Below are positions 34,799 through 44,182 of a DNA stretch of 64,000 nt, one piece after another. Source of the DNA: JABWBJ01 sp035646395. GTDB taxonomy: Bacteria; Gemmatimonadota; Gemmatimonadetes; Gemmatimonadales; Gemmatimonadaceae. The position numbers and the translations under genes were made by a program. The stretch is from the NCBI GenBank assembly GCA_035646395.1, contig DASRPK010000165.1:1-64000 (forward strand), read 5' to 3'. The notes below the pieces were generated by a model. That model was not told where the DNA came from, made no database searches, and saw nothing but the letters and a program-made list of their open reading frames with translations. Positions within the stretch are counted from its first letter, which is position 1. Each line of letters begins with the position of its first letter.

Positions 34799-35511
34799 TG
34801 CGCTCGGTTTATCTCCTCACGCTCCGCCAGCTCTCCGGCAGGTGGCGACTTGTCATCATGACGGTCCTCGCCTCACTGCCGATCATCATGGCGGTCCTGA
34901 CCCTGCGCGATGACGACGCGCCGTCGACCGCCCAATTCGACATCGTTGTGCTGAGCTCGATGCTCGTCGGTTCGATTCTACCGCTGATAGTCCTCGCGAC
35001 CGGAGCGGCGGCGTTTTCGAATGAGATCGAGGACCGGACGATTGCGAACCTGACGCTGGCGCCAATCCCGCGCTGGCAGATCCTGGTGCCGAAGCTCCTC
35101 GCCACGATTACACTCGCCGCTCCGTTCATCGCGGTAAGCGCGTTCGTGACGAGTCATGTCGCATTCCTCGCCGACGGGCGGGCGACGATGGCGGTCGTCA
35201 TCGCTTCAGTTGCTGCCGTGGCCTTGTATGCCTCGGCGTTCACGTGGCTTGGCCTGGTGAGTACACAGGCGATCGGCATCGGCCTGCTCTACATCGTGCT
35301 CTGGGAAGGGCTGTTCGCCGGCTTCGTGGCCGGTGTGCGATTGCTGAGCATACGCCATTACGCGATCGGCATCATGCACGGGCTCGACCCGCGGCGGTTC
35401 GCCCAGGGAAGCCATCTTGGCTTCGTTCCGGTGATCGTGGTATCGCTGGCAGTGTTTTCGCTCTTCGCCTTCCTGTCGATACGACGGTTGCGACGGATGG
35501 ATATTCCTTAA
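34798..35511 (+). CDS. Second ABC-2 type permease
   Basis: A 237-aa protein. Hydrophobic segments: about residues 18-36, 44-66, 100-121, 128-150, 154-178 and 205-225. Motif FSNEIEDRTIANLTLAPIPRWQILVPKLLA is ABC-2-like. GTG start shares one base with the preceding stop (TAGTG). It is followed by a heptamer array before the convergent brkB. It is the partner of the second ATPase; both pairs may assemble into one exporter. Confidence 0.88.
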   Translation: MRSVYLLTLRQLSGRWRLVIMTVLASLPIIMAVLTLRDDDAPSTAQFDIVVLSSMLVGSILPLIVLATGAAAFSNEIEDRTIANLTLAPIPRWQILVPKLLATITLAAPFIAVSAFVTSHVAFLADGRATMAVVIASVAAVALYASAFTWLGLVSTQAIGIGLLYIVLWEGLFAGFVAGVRLLSIRHYAIGIMHGLDPRRFAQGSHLGFVPVIVVSLAVFSLFAFLSIRRLRRMDIP

Positions 35512-35513
35512 GA

Positions 35514-35557
35514 GCAAGAAGCAAGAAGCAAGAAGCAAGAAGCAAGAAGCAAGAAGC
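35514..35557. repeat. Heptamer array (AAGAAGC units) between convergent genes
   Basis: About six copies of AAGAAGC/GCAAGAA fill nearly the whole 52-bp gap between the convergent permease and brkB-like genes. The unit is a variant of the GCAGGAA family seen at 3044-3077 and 11103-11151. No inverted arm is visible. Confidence 0.85.
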
Positions 35558-35563
35558 GGAAAT

Positions 35564-36451
35564 CTACTGACTCGCCGTGGTGACCACTTCGCGATGCTCG
35601 ACATGTACGGCGCCGTTTTCCGGTTTCTTGCTCGAGCCACGGCGCTCCGCCCACGCCTGTGTAAACTCGGCGCCTAACAAGACGATCATGCCTGCGTAGT
35701 AGATCCAGACCAGGACCACCGCGAGTGCACCGGCCGCTCCATAGGCATCTCCCGGCGCGCTGCGGCCGAGATAAAAGCCGATTGCGAACTTGCCGATCAC
35801 AAAAAGCATCGAGGTGAACAGAGCCCCCGCCCACACGTCGCGCCAGGCGATCTCGGCATCGGGCAGGTAACGGAAGATGGTGGCGAACATCACCGTGAGG
35901 ACGGCCAGCGAGAGGGTGAGATCGAGAGTATACAACGCAGGTTCAGGAACGAACGTCAGCTTCGAACCTAACGCGCTGAGCACCGCCGATACCGCCAGCG
36001 AGACCATCAGCAAAAATGCCACGGCCAGGATCATGCCGGCCGACAATACCCGTTTCGCGATGAACTGCTTCACACCGCCCTTCTTCGGATCCGGCTTGAC
36101 CTCCCACGCCTTGTTCAGGGCCCCCTGCAACTGCATGAACGCGCCAATGGCGCCGAGGAGCAAAGCCAGCGTGCCAAGTATCGTGGCAATAATATTACCG
36201 GCGCCCGGCCTCTTGGCATTGGTCAACATCTCGCGGATCGCGCGTCCCCCCTCGTCACCGACGAGGGATGAGAACTGCGTTTCCAAGGTGCGTTCTACTT
36301 CGACCGGATCCCAGAAGACGCCAACAACGAGCGTCAACAGGATGAGCAGCGGGGGGAGTGCAAAGACCGTATAGTAGGCGAGCGCCGCGGCGCGAACCGA
36401 GCACTCATCCTCGCTGAAGTCTTTCAGGATGCGGCGGATGAATGACCACAT
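35564..36451 (-). CDS. YihY/BrkB family membrane protein
   Basis: A 295-aa inner-membrane protein with about six TM segments. It carries the family marks DECSVRAAALAYYTVFALPPLLILL, ILGTLALLLGAIGAFMQLQGALN and the C-terminal APGDAYGAAGALAVVLVWIYYAGMIVLLGAEFTQAWA. The family is widespread and of unknown function, formerly named BrkB or ribonuclease BN. It begins 7 bp after the tamB stop and probably shares a transcript with tamA-tamB. Confidence 0.92.
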   Translation of the reverse strand: MWSFIRRILKDFSEDECSVRAAALAYYTVFALPPLLILLTLVVGVFWDPVEVERTLETQFSSLVGDEGGRAIREMLTNAKRPGAGNIIATILGTLALLLGAIGAFMQLQGALNKAWEVKPDPKKGGVKQFIAKRVLSAGMILAVAFLLMVSLAVSAVLSALGSKLTFVPEPALYTLDLTLSLAVLTVMFATIFRYLPDAEIAWRDVWAGALFTSMLFVIGKFAIGFYLGRSAPGDAYGAAGALAVVLVWIYYAGMIVLLGAEFTQAWAERRGSSKKPENGAVHVEHREVVTTASQ

Positions 36452-36458
36452 GGCTCAC

Positions 36459-39400
36459 CTACCAGCTGCGCGTCCAGAGCAGCATCCCCGCCAGCACCTG
36501 ATACGGTTTCGGCAGGAGGCCTGACGTGAGGGATGGCGCCAACGGGTGGTATCGTGTCTCGAGGCTCGTGCGAACCCTGAACTGCTGCCCGAACCGGCGT
36601 TCGAGCGTTGCACCCGGAACGGCGAATGTGGCCCGGAACTGACCAACGAAGAATGTGTTCCGGTCGAGGTACTTCCCGACCTCGACCTGCGTACCACGCG
36701 CGAGCGTCCCGACGTCACCTAACGACAATCCCGGTGGCAGTTCCGCGGGCCGGATTCGCAACACGTCGACGGCTGTCCGCTCGCTCAGGTCCGCCTCGAG
36801 GTCGGCGTACAATGCGCCGAGGGCGACGCCGGCGAGCTGGCGGGTCGCCAGCGCGGCGACGTTGCCGGCAAGCGAGGATCCGCCCATTCCACCGCCCTCG
36901 AGTCCCGAGCCATTGAATTGCAGCAATGACGTCGAGGATTCGCCAAAGGCCAGGAACGAAATGAGGTCAGACTGCGTCAACGTGGGCTGCGCGTCACTAC
37001 TCAGCGAGATGTTCGGGCGCTCGAGCGTGCCGCCGATGGTCACCTGGATGTCAAAGGGCGCTCGCCCCGCCTGACGCACCTCGTGCATCGCCAGCAGCTG
37101 CAGCGTGGGGTTCGACGCTGTACCCGTGAAGCGCACTGAACCTCGCGACACGCTGAATCGACGGCCATACAACTCGTAGTCGCCATAGTCCGAGTGCAAA
37201 GAACCTTTGACCGTTAATTCCTCGTCACCCGTGGCGCGCTCGATCTCGAGGTCGCCGAATATCTCGATGTTCGCTTCGCGAGAACGCGCCCAGGTCCCGC
37301 GACGCACCTCGAGCACGACATCGACGTTGGCGTTCTGCAGGATCGGCGACGGCGGCGCGATCTGCAATTCGCGAGTCAGCGATGTGTCAACGAAGGCAAA
37401 CAGTGCGGGATCACCTGTGTTGATAAGGTTGAACTGCTCGGGGTCCGGGATCCGCATGACGCCGTGCATAACGGTGACGGAGCCATTGATGGAGAGCGTA
37501 TCCAGAGGCCCGGTCAGGCCGAGTCGGGAGGACACAACAAGTTTTCCCTTTTCGTTGTCGAGCGCGCGCACTTCATCCGTGATGACGCGCACGTCGAGGA
37601 CCGGGCGGGCCATGTCAGCAAGAAGCACGGAGCCCGTCACGCGGAATGGACCGCCGCTATATCCGACCAGCGTGTCGATCACGAGCCGGTTGTCAGCCAT
37701 CCTCAGCGACCCTTTGGTGCTGGTCAGGGTCACGCCCGCAGTCCGCAGCCCCAGCCGCGGAACGTTGATGGCCAGTGCGCCCTCGTATTGCAGTCGCTCC
37801 CACGTGCCGCGCACCCCAATCCGGCCGCGTGCTTCGCCGTTCAGCACCGAGATCTCCTCGACAAAATCCTTGAGCGGTCCGAGCGGCATGCTGTCACCTT
37901 CGAGGTCAATGCGTATCGGACCGGCGACCATTCGCGTTTCGATGCTGTCGGCGAGGGACAAGTCGATCGGCACCTCGCCGCTGATCTTCGCCAACGGGGC
38001 CACGTTGGCAACCGCGCGGCGCAGGTCTCCATCGAACCGGAGCCGGCGATCGGCATACGTGAACGTGGAGTGAACTTCGGGGAACGGCACCTTGCGGTAT
38101 ACGTTCTCGCGCAACCCAACCGAGCCGCGAATGAGCGGCGTGGCCCGGGTGCCCTCGATGTCCGCTTCAAACGAGGCGATACCGTCGATAGGCACGTCGG
38201 CTTGCAGCAGCGTCACCCAGGGCGCTAAGCGGAGGCTGTCGATACGCACCGTGAGCCGGCCGGGATCCTTGTCCGGCACCTCGCCATGCACAAAAATCCG
38301 TCCGCGTCCCCTGCCGTCGCCGGACCGAAGGTCGAGGGAATCGATGGCCAGGCTCCCGCCCTTCCAGCGGATCGTGCTTTCCCTCGTGGATTGCCAGGTA
38401 ACGGAGTCCATGCGCAGGTTCACGTTCTGCAGGTGGACCTCACCGTGATCCGGATGCAGTGCATAACGAGCCTGGACCCGGTAGAGCGCGGTGTCGCCGG
38501 GGAAGACCTGGAGCGCAACATCTCCAGTACCCGCTCGATAGGTGGCCTTCACATGCGTGCTGTCGAACGCGAATCCGCTGACGCGAACAGAGTCCACACC
38601 CAGTTCAGCGTCCAGCCGCACGTCCTTCGTGCCGATATCGGTCACGGTGTAATCCAGTGATCCGCGCCCGATCTCGTTGCCGTTATAAATGAGGTGATTC
38701 AGTGCCCCTTTCCCTTCAGCCGTGAAACGGGGAACGCCGCCCTTCAATGTCCCTGTCAACTTTGCCGAACCGCCTATCGAGTCGCGCGCGAGCCCGCCGG
38801 CAAGCTGCACTTCAGGGAGTTTGACCGGTCGCCGTGGATCCTGCCGGCGCGTCAGAACTGATGCGAGGCTGGAATCGGCTCGCGCGTCGGAGCGCACGGT
38901 ATCACCGCGCATCGCCCGCGCCATCTGCTGCCTGACGAGTGGCCGCGGGTTCACCAGCGTCGTGTCGCCTGTCGCGATCCAGCGCTGCAAACCGCCGAGG
39001 TTCCTGACATCCACCACGTAGTTGAGCGTGCCATCGGTTCCTTCGACGAGCCCGAATGTGCCTGTCGCCGTGGCCACGGCGAACGGTGTCTGGACGCGAA
39101 GCGTGTCGACCTCAAGCCGGGCATTGCGCGCATCAGCGACAATGACTGCCTGCGTCACCTCGGTGCTGTCCACCGCGGAGTCCTGCAGATGGATCGCCAC
39201 GTGCGCATCAACTGTTCGTGAGGTGGTCCCCCGCCCTGTTATCGTCGCGGATCCGTTGAGATTCGTTACCGGGACAGTTGGCACCATCGCCTGGATGTTT
39301 ACGCCGCGCAGCTGGGTGGTGGCCTGGTACGTCCGCGTGGCCGACTCGAGATCGAATGTGCCGTCGATGTTCGCCGTACCCGCCGGCAGCTGCAGGGCAA

Positions 39401-41045
39401 GCGTTGCCTTGAGATCACGCAATGTCCCGCGGATCTCGCCGGTCCCGCGAACGTCTCCACGAAAGTCCTTCCCCGGCGCAAATCGTTCCGCCAGTTCCAG
39501 CGACACCGGCTCGAGCCGCACCTTCAGATCCATGCGCATGTTGTCGCGAGGCGATACCGAGCCCTCGGCGACGATGGTGGAGGTCGCCTTTTCGCGATGG
39601 GTGACCGTGGCGCGACCGCTGAATTGCGTCGTGGACGATCCGGAGATCACCGCGTCGATGTTGGCCGTCCCACCAACAGGCATCTCGTTCATGAACTCGC
39701 GCGCCAATGAGACGGGAAGCGAGCGCACGTTGACGCGGAGGTTCCGGGCGCTCGTCACCTCTCCAGTGCCAAGGATCCCGCGCGCGGTGACCCGGAACGG
39801 TGCATGTCGGGTCGGATCGTACGTGCCGTCGACGTCGGTGTTGAGCGCATTCGATGGACCGGAAAGCCTGGCCCTGCCGGTGAACGCACCAGGGACCTTC
39901 ACGCGGAGACCGGGAACGAGGCTTTCGAGCAACGTGGTCGTAAAGCGCGTAAAGCGGAGATCGGATTCCCGCAGTTCGATCATCTCCGGATTCACTGCCA
40001 TGCCGAAATGTCCGGAGATGCGCGAGTCGTCCACGGCCAGTCGCGCGTTGGTGAACTCGTACACGGAGGTCGCGGTGTCGCGGATCGTCGCCTTGAGATT
40101 GAGGCGGCCGCCGCCCCTGTCGGGCAGATCAGGATACAGCGCCTGGATGTCGGCAAAGGCCAGCGTATCGCTCTTGAGATCCAGATCGACGTCGCCCGCC
40201 GATACGTGGTAGGTGAGCGCTCCCTCGAAGCGCGACGACGGCAGGCGCAGGTCGACGTCACGCAGCGTCACGCTGTCGGTGACGATCCGGACATCGCCTT
40301 CCATGTTCTTGATGACCACATCGGGCGCCTGCAACGGCGTCGCTTCCATGCTCAACTGCCTGACGCGGAACCCTATGGCGGTGCTATCGGGATGTGCAGC
40401 GACCAGGCGCGGAATACGCGCGTTGATGTCGCGAAACTCCATCGTCTGCCGCAAAGTCGAACCTACCCGCTCGACCCTGAGCCGCGTTTCCCGTGCCAGA
40501 GCGCGCGCCGCGCTGTCGCCCACCGTCTGCCTGACAGCTTCATCGCCGGGAAACGGCTGGTGCACCAGCAGCGTGCCGTTGCGAATCGTTATGCCCCGGA
40601 GGTCGACCCAGGATCCGAAGCCGGTGCTGACCTCACCGGTAGCGGTGTCGCCGCTGGCGAAGATGCGCCGATAATTCCAGCTGCCACCGGGAGTGCGCGA
40701 CAACGTGACGACCGGGCGCTCGAGCTCGAGGGAGCGAACGACGATGCGCCGGGACAGTAACGGCCCGAAGGCGACCCGCGCTCGAACGCGATCCGCGATC
40801 AGGAACGGTTGTCCGTCTTCATCGAGGATCGACACATCGACCAGGTCAAACCGATCGAGCAGGTTTCCGTCGATCCGACCAACGATCAGCTCTCCCTTGA
40901 CGATGTCACGCATGGCGTCCAGCGCGAGTCGCCGCACCCGCTCACGGCCGTAATACGTGCCGTTCAGCACCACCACCCCAATGACGATGAGGAGCAGGAG
41001 TGCGGCGACGGCCAACAGGGAAGACTTCGCGAAACGAGACATCAC
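36459..41045 (-). CDS. tamB: TamB/AsmA-like intermembrane transport protein
   Basis: A 1528-aa protein. N-terminal membrane anchor (about residues 11-29) is followed by a very long periplasmic region of repeating beta strands and the conserved C-terminal DUF490 domain (RREANIEIFGDLEIERATG onward, with DLISFLAFGESSTSLL). TamB bridges inner and outer membranes and with TamA promotes assembly of outer-membrane proteins or lipid transfer. It is adjacent to tamA (88-bp gap with a heptamer array). Start GTG 41045 or the ATG one codon later. It is close to the usual 1200-1500 aa. Confidence 0.93.
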   Translation of the reverse strand: MMSRFAKSSLLAVAALLLLIVIGVVVLNGTYYGRERVRRLALDAMRDIVKGELIVGRIDGNLLDRFDLVDVSILDEDGQPFLIADRVRARVAFGPLLSRRIVVRSLELERPVVTLSRTPGGSWNYRRIFASGDTATGEVSTGFGSWVDLRGITIRNGTLLVHQPFPGDEAVRQTVGDSAARALARETRLRVERVGSTLRQTMEFRDINARIPRLVAAHPDSTAIGFRVRQLSMEATPLQAPDVVIKNMEGDVRIVTDSVTLRDVDLRLPSSRFEGALTYHVSAGDVDLDLKSDTLAFADIQALYPDLPDRGGGRLNLKATIRDTATSVYEFTNARLAVDDSRISGHFGMAVNPEMIELRESDLRFTRFTTTLLESLVPGLRVKVPGAFTGRARLSGPSNALNTDVDGTYDPTRHAPFRVTARGILGTGEVTSARNLRVNVRSLPVSLAREFMNEMPVGGTANIDAVISGSSTTQFSGRATVTHREKATSTIVAEGSVSPRDNMRMDLKVRLEPVSLELAERFAPGKDFRGDVRGTGEIRGTLRDLKATLALQLPAGTANIDGTFDLESATRTYQATTQLRGVNIQAMVPTVPVTNLNGSATITGRGTTSRTVDAHVAIHLQDSAVDSTEVTQAVIVADARNARLEVDTLRVQTPFAVATATGTFGLVEGTDGTLNYVVDVRNLGGLQRWIATGDTTLVNPRPLVRQQMARAMRGDTVRSDARADSSLASVLTRRQDPRRPVKLPEVQLAGGLARDSIGGSAKLTGTLKGGVPRFTAEGKGALNHLIYNGNEIGRGSLDYTVTDIGTKDVRLDAELGVDSVRVSGFAFDSTHVKATYRAGTGDVALQVFPGDTALYRVQARYALHPDHGEVHLQNVNLRMDSVTWQSTRESTIRWKGGSLAIDSLDLRSGDGRGRGRIFVHGEVPDKDPGRLTVRIDSLRLAPWVTLLQADVPIDGIASFEADIEGTRATPLIRGSVGLRENVYRKVPFPEVHSTFTYADRRLRFDGDLRRAVANVAPLAKISGEVPIDLSLADSIETRMVAGPIRIDLEGDSMPLGPLKDFVEEISVLNGEARGRIGVRGTWERLQYEGALAINVPRLGLRTAGVTLTSTKGSLRMADNRLVIDTLVGYSGGPFRVTGSVLLADMARPVLDVRVITDEVRALDNEKGKLVVSSRLGLTGPLDTLSINGSVTVMHGVMRIPDPEQFNLINTGDPALFAFVDTSLTRELQIAPPSPILQNANVDVVLEVRRGTWARSREANIEIFGDLEIERATGDEELTVKGSLHSDYGDYELYGRRFSVSRGSVRFTGTASNPTLQLLAMHEVRQAGRAPFDIQVTIGGTLERPNISLSSDAQPTLTQSDLISFLAFGESSTSLLQFNGSGLEGGGMGGSSLAGNVAALATRQLAGVALGALYADLEADLSERTAVDVLRIRPAELPPGLSLGDVGTLARGTQVEVGKYLDRNTFFVGQFRATFAVPGATLERRFGQQFRVRTSLETRYHPLAPSLTSGLLPKPYQVLAGMLLWTRSW

Positions 41046-41101
41046 AGTGATAGTGGCTGGTTGCGGGTACTGGTTGGCAAGGTCTGGTACTGGGTGCTGG
41101 A

Positions 41102-41130
41102 GGTCGCTGGTCGCTGGTCGCTGGTCGCTG
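41102..41130. repeat. GGTCGCT heptamer array between tamB and tamA
   Basis: Four copies of GGTCGCT occupy most of the gap between the tamA stop and tamB start, preceded by degenerate CTGG-rich sequence. There is no inverted arm and no coding signal. Confidence 0.85.
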
Positions 41131-41132
41131 AC

Positions 41133-43430
41133 TTAGAATGCTGGTCCAATGGCCAGGTGAAGACGCAACCGGCTCATCACCTTCTTGAAGAATCCGCCGG
41201 AACTGTTCAACGGGTCGTACCGGCGGGTGTTCGTGAGGGTCACGAGCTCCACCGTGCCGTCCGGGTTCGTGACCTGCGTGACGACCGGCAGGTCTTCAAC
41301 CAGCGTGGGGCGGATCCCCAGGTCGAGTCGCACCGGACCGACCGGCGTATCCATTCTCAGGCCAAAACCCGGCGTGATTGCCGCCGTCGCGCCTAACAAG
41401 TCGCTCAACTGGTTGGTGCCGATCACCGCGCCATCGATGAACACCGCGGCGCTGATGCCCTGCACCGGCCAGAGCGGGAAGCGATACTCCACGCTCGCTT
41501 CCGCGAGCGCGGTTCCGCCTAACGGTTGCGGATGGAAGGCGGTCGCCCCGAGACCCTCGCGGTTCGGGTCGCAACTGCGATCGGCGATCTGTGCGTTGCT
41601 GCAGGGCGCCGCCAGCGCGGTATCGGTGAGCGCCGTGGGAGATACGGTCAGCACTCGCGGACCGAGTTGTCGCTCACCGAAACCACGCACAGACTGCGAA
41701 CCGCCAGCGTAGAACCGCTTGCGCGGGTGAACCACCAGCTCATCGTCGACGCTCGTCACGCCCAGCGCGGCATTGGTGCCCGCGATGGGACGTACCCACC
41801 CGACGCGGGCACGGAATGCCAGCACCGCGGTCCGGCTCATGCGGTGATACGAGCTGCCATTCAGCTCGAGCCGGTTGTACCGGAAGTCGGACGCCGTGAG
41901 TCCGGACGCGTGCTCGAGATCCGTGCGTAGTCGATACCCACGATCGGGCGTAAATGGATCGTTCGAGACATCGAACTGCGTCACCGACGCCAGGGGAGAC
42001 AACACGTTGCCGTTGCCGAGAACGTCTATCGTCGGGTGGAGGCAGACGCCAAAACTCACGCAGAAGTAGACGTCGGAAGCCCTGATGCGTGAGAGCTCAT
42101 ACGTATACCCGAGCGTCGAGTTGGTCCGCGGCCCGAAGTCGCGCGTGAGGGCGATACTCGCTCCATGTCCCCGCTCGATGACGATGCCGGGGACGGCCCG
42201 GCGATGGGCGAACACCGACACGCCGAGTTGATTGTGGACCGAGAAGAGCCATGGCTGCAGAACATCCACGCTCGCCGACCACGTCGGCTTGAGAAACGCG
42301 TCGCGGGCCCCGCCATCGGCGCCATTGGTCACGTCGTAGAACATGCCCCGCCCATTCAGGGAACTGGCAAGCAGGTTGCTGACGGTGCCGCGCAACGATA
42401 GGCGTCTCGCGCTGCCGAACAAGTTGTATCGCGTGAAATGAGCATCCACCTGCCCGAAGTCGGCGGTGGTTAATCCCCCCGCCAGTTCCAACCGGTTGAG
42501 GTCTGCTTCCACAACGCGGATGCGGACCAGGCGCAGGGTGTCGCCGGCAGGCGGCGTGTCGATCTCCAGTTCGGAGAACAGTCCGGAGAGGTACAGGTTG
42601 CGCTGGCTGCCGAGGATCGCACTTCGCTTGAACAGGTCACCACTCTTGAACGTCAACTGGCGGTGGATCGTCTCGTTGGAAACCTTGGTGTTGCCAACGA
42701 ATTGGACTTCCGAAACGCGAATGAGCGGACCGGCAGTGATGGAAATGCTGACCGGGCCTCGGTTCGAAGCCTCGGAAACCTGCGTGGTATCGACGTCGAT
42801 CTTTGCCGAAGCGTGGCCCCGTTCCCAGAGTTCATCGCGCAGCAGGAGAATCGTGGAATCCAGCGCGATCACGTTGAGCGGTTCCCCTGATTTCAGCTGC
42901 AGGGCACGACCGATCGCGTGACTGGGAAGTGCGCTGTCGACCTGGGTGACGCGCAACTCGCTGATGATGGTCGGCTCCTTCTCCTCGATCTCGAAGATTG
43001 CACGCACACCACCCGAGGTTCGCTCGGTCCTCGCGACAACAGACGCGTCGCGCCAGCCGCGCTGCCAGTAAAAGAGGCGGATCCGCAGCACATCGCGCCG
43101 GAACTCCAGGGCATCCAGGCGATGGCGCGTGTTGAACGTCGGCGATCGTGTGATCCAGCAGACCGGGAGGTACAGCGGCGACTTGCAGGCAGTGCCCTTC
43201 GTGACCAGGCCAGCGCGCAGCGCATTGATGTCCACGCTCCTCACGCCGCGAATCGACACCTGCCTCACCAGCGGCCGGTCGGCGGGCAGGCTATCGGCCT
43301 GCGCCCGACTGACGTTAGGCGCCAACGCGACTACCGCGGCTCCCATGAGGACGAGCCGCGTGAGCCAATGCCGACGTGGCGTGGGAGCAGAGTCTGAGGT
43401 CGTGCTCGCCTCCTGGCAGCGGCGCATCAT
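41133..43430 (-). CDS. tamA: TamA/Omp85 family outer-membrane assembly protein
   Basis: A 765-aa protein. A signal peptide (about residues 24-45, cleavage near SRAQA) precedes POTRA domains (RQVSIRGVRSVDINAL, ISELRVTQVDSALP, SEVQFVGNTKVSNETI). The C-terminal half is an Omp85 beta barrel with VRGFGERQLGPRVLTV as the conserved VRGF/Y motif. TamA works with TamB in outer-membrane protein biogenesis. The order tamA-tamB-brkB is transcribed from the minus strand, divergent from yceI. Confidence 0.93.
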   Translation of the reverse strand: MMRRCQEASTTSDSAPTPRRHWLTRLVLMGAAVVALAPNVSRAQADSLPADRPLVRQVSIRGVRSVDINALRAGLVTKGTACKSPLYLPVCWITRSPTFNTRHRLDALEFRRDVLRIRLFYWQRGWRDASVVARTERTSGGVRAIFEIEEKEPTIISELRVTQVDSALPSHAIGRALQLKSGEPLNVIALDSTILLLRDELWERGHASAKIDVDTTQVSEASNRGPVSISITAGPLIRVSEVQFVGNTKVSNETIHRQLTFKSGDLFKRSAILGSQRNLYLSGLFSELEIDTPPAGDTLRLVRIRVVEADLNRLELAGGLTTADFGQVDAHFTRYNLFGSARRLSLRGTVSNLLASSLNGRGMFYDVTNGADGGARDAFLKPTWSASVDVLQPWLFSVHNQLGVSVFAHRRAVPGIVIERGHGASIALTRDFGPRTNSTLGYTYELSRIRASDVYFCVSFGVCLHPTIDVLGNGNVLSPLASVTQFDVSNDPFTPDRGYRLRTDLEHASGLTASDFRYNRLELNGSSYHRMSRTAVLAFRARVGWVRPIAGTNAALGVTSVDDELVVHPRKRFYAGGSQSVRGFGERQLGPRVLTVSPTALTDTALAAPCSNAQIADRSCDPNREGLGATAFHPQPLGGTALAEASVEYRFPLWPVQGISAAVFIDGAVIGTNQLSDLLGATAAITPGFGLRMDTPVGPVRLDLGIRPTLVEDLPVVTQVTNPDGTVELVTLTNTRRYDPLNSSGGFFKKVMSRLRLHLAIGPAF

Positions 43431-43566
43431 CCATTGAGCGCCGTCCGATCGTACTCAGCGGCCGAGGCCCGGTTCCGGCTGCGGATGTGGTTGGTGCGGA
43501 CGAGGCCTCCAAGGCGTTGCGGGGTAGTGATGCACAGCACTTCACACACCTTGCGGAGGACTTCTC

Positions 43567-44139
43567 ATGGCGGGCGGAACAGCAATTCACACCGAAACGA
43601 GTGTGTGGGAAATCGATCCCGCGCATTCGAGCGTCGAGTTCTCGGTGAAGCATATGATGATGACGACGGTACGCGGCCGCTTCAAAAGTCTCACGGGAAC
43701 CCTAACGGGAAGTGAAGATCATCCCGAAGGCTGCTGCGTCGAGGTGGAAATCGACACCGCGAGCATCGACACCGGCTCCAGCGATCGCGACACCCACCTC
43801 AAGTCGGCGGACTTCTTCGATGCCGAGGCGCATCCGAAGATCACTTTCAGGAGCACCCATCTCGAGGGCGATCCCCGGGCCTCGGAAGGCGCACGGTTTC
43901 GCGTTTTCGGCGACCTGACGATCCGGGACACGACCATGCCCATCGCGCTCGACTGCATGTTCGAAGGGCGCGGCAACGATCCGTGGGGCAAGGAGCGCGC
44001 CGGCTTCTCGGCGTACACCGAGATCGACCGTCGTGACTGGGGACTGAAGTGGAACCAGGTGATCGAAACGGGCGGCGTCCTGGTGGCGAACAAGGTTCGA
44101 ATCGAAGCGGAAGTGCAGTTCGTGCGAAAGGAGGACTGA
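43567..44139 (+). CDS. YceI family protein
   Basis: A 190-aa protein with the YceI lipocalin-like barrel: WEIDPAHSSVEFSVKHMMMTTVRGRF, FDAEAHPKITFRSTHLEG, FGDLTIRDTTMPIALD and DRRDWGLKWN. YceI binds polyprenyl or similar amphiphiles. No signal peptide is present, so it is probably cytoplasmic. The ATG at 43567 follows GGAGGA by 7 nt. It ends at an inverted GAGGCCA element. Confidence 0.93.
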   Translation: MAGGTAIHTETSVWEIDPAHSSVEFSVKHMMMTTVRGRFKSLTGTLTGSEDHPEGCCVEVEIDTASIDTGSSDRDTHLKSADFFDAEAHPKITFRSTHLEGDPRASEGARFRVFGDLTIRDTTMPIALDCMFEGRGNDPWGKERAGFSAYTEIDRRDWGLKWNQVIETGGVLVANKVRIEAEVQFVRKED

Positions 44140-44180
44140 GGCCAGAGGCCAGAGGCCAAAGCTATCCCTCTGGCCTTTGT
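44138..44180. repeat. Inverted GAGGCCA element after yceI
   Basis: Three GAGGCCA-type units (44138-44160) face an inverted CCTCTGGCCT arm (44167-44180) across a short loop, forming a hairpin that overlaps the yceI stop codon and abuts the ligase gene. Likely terminator or attenuator. Confidence 0.7.
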
Positions 44181-44182
44181 TC

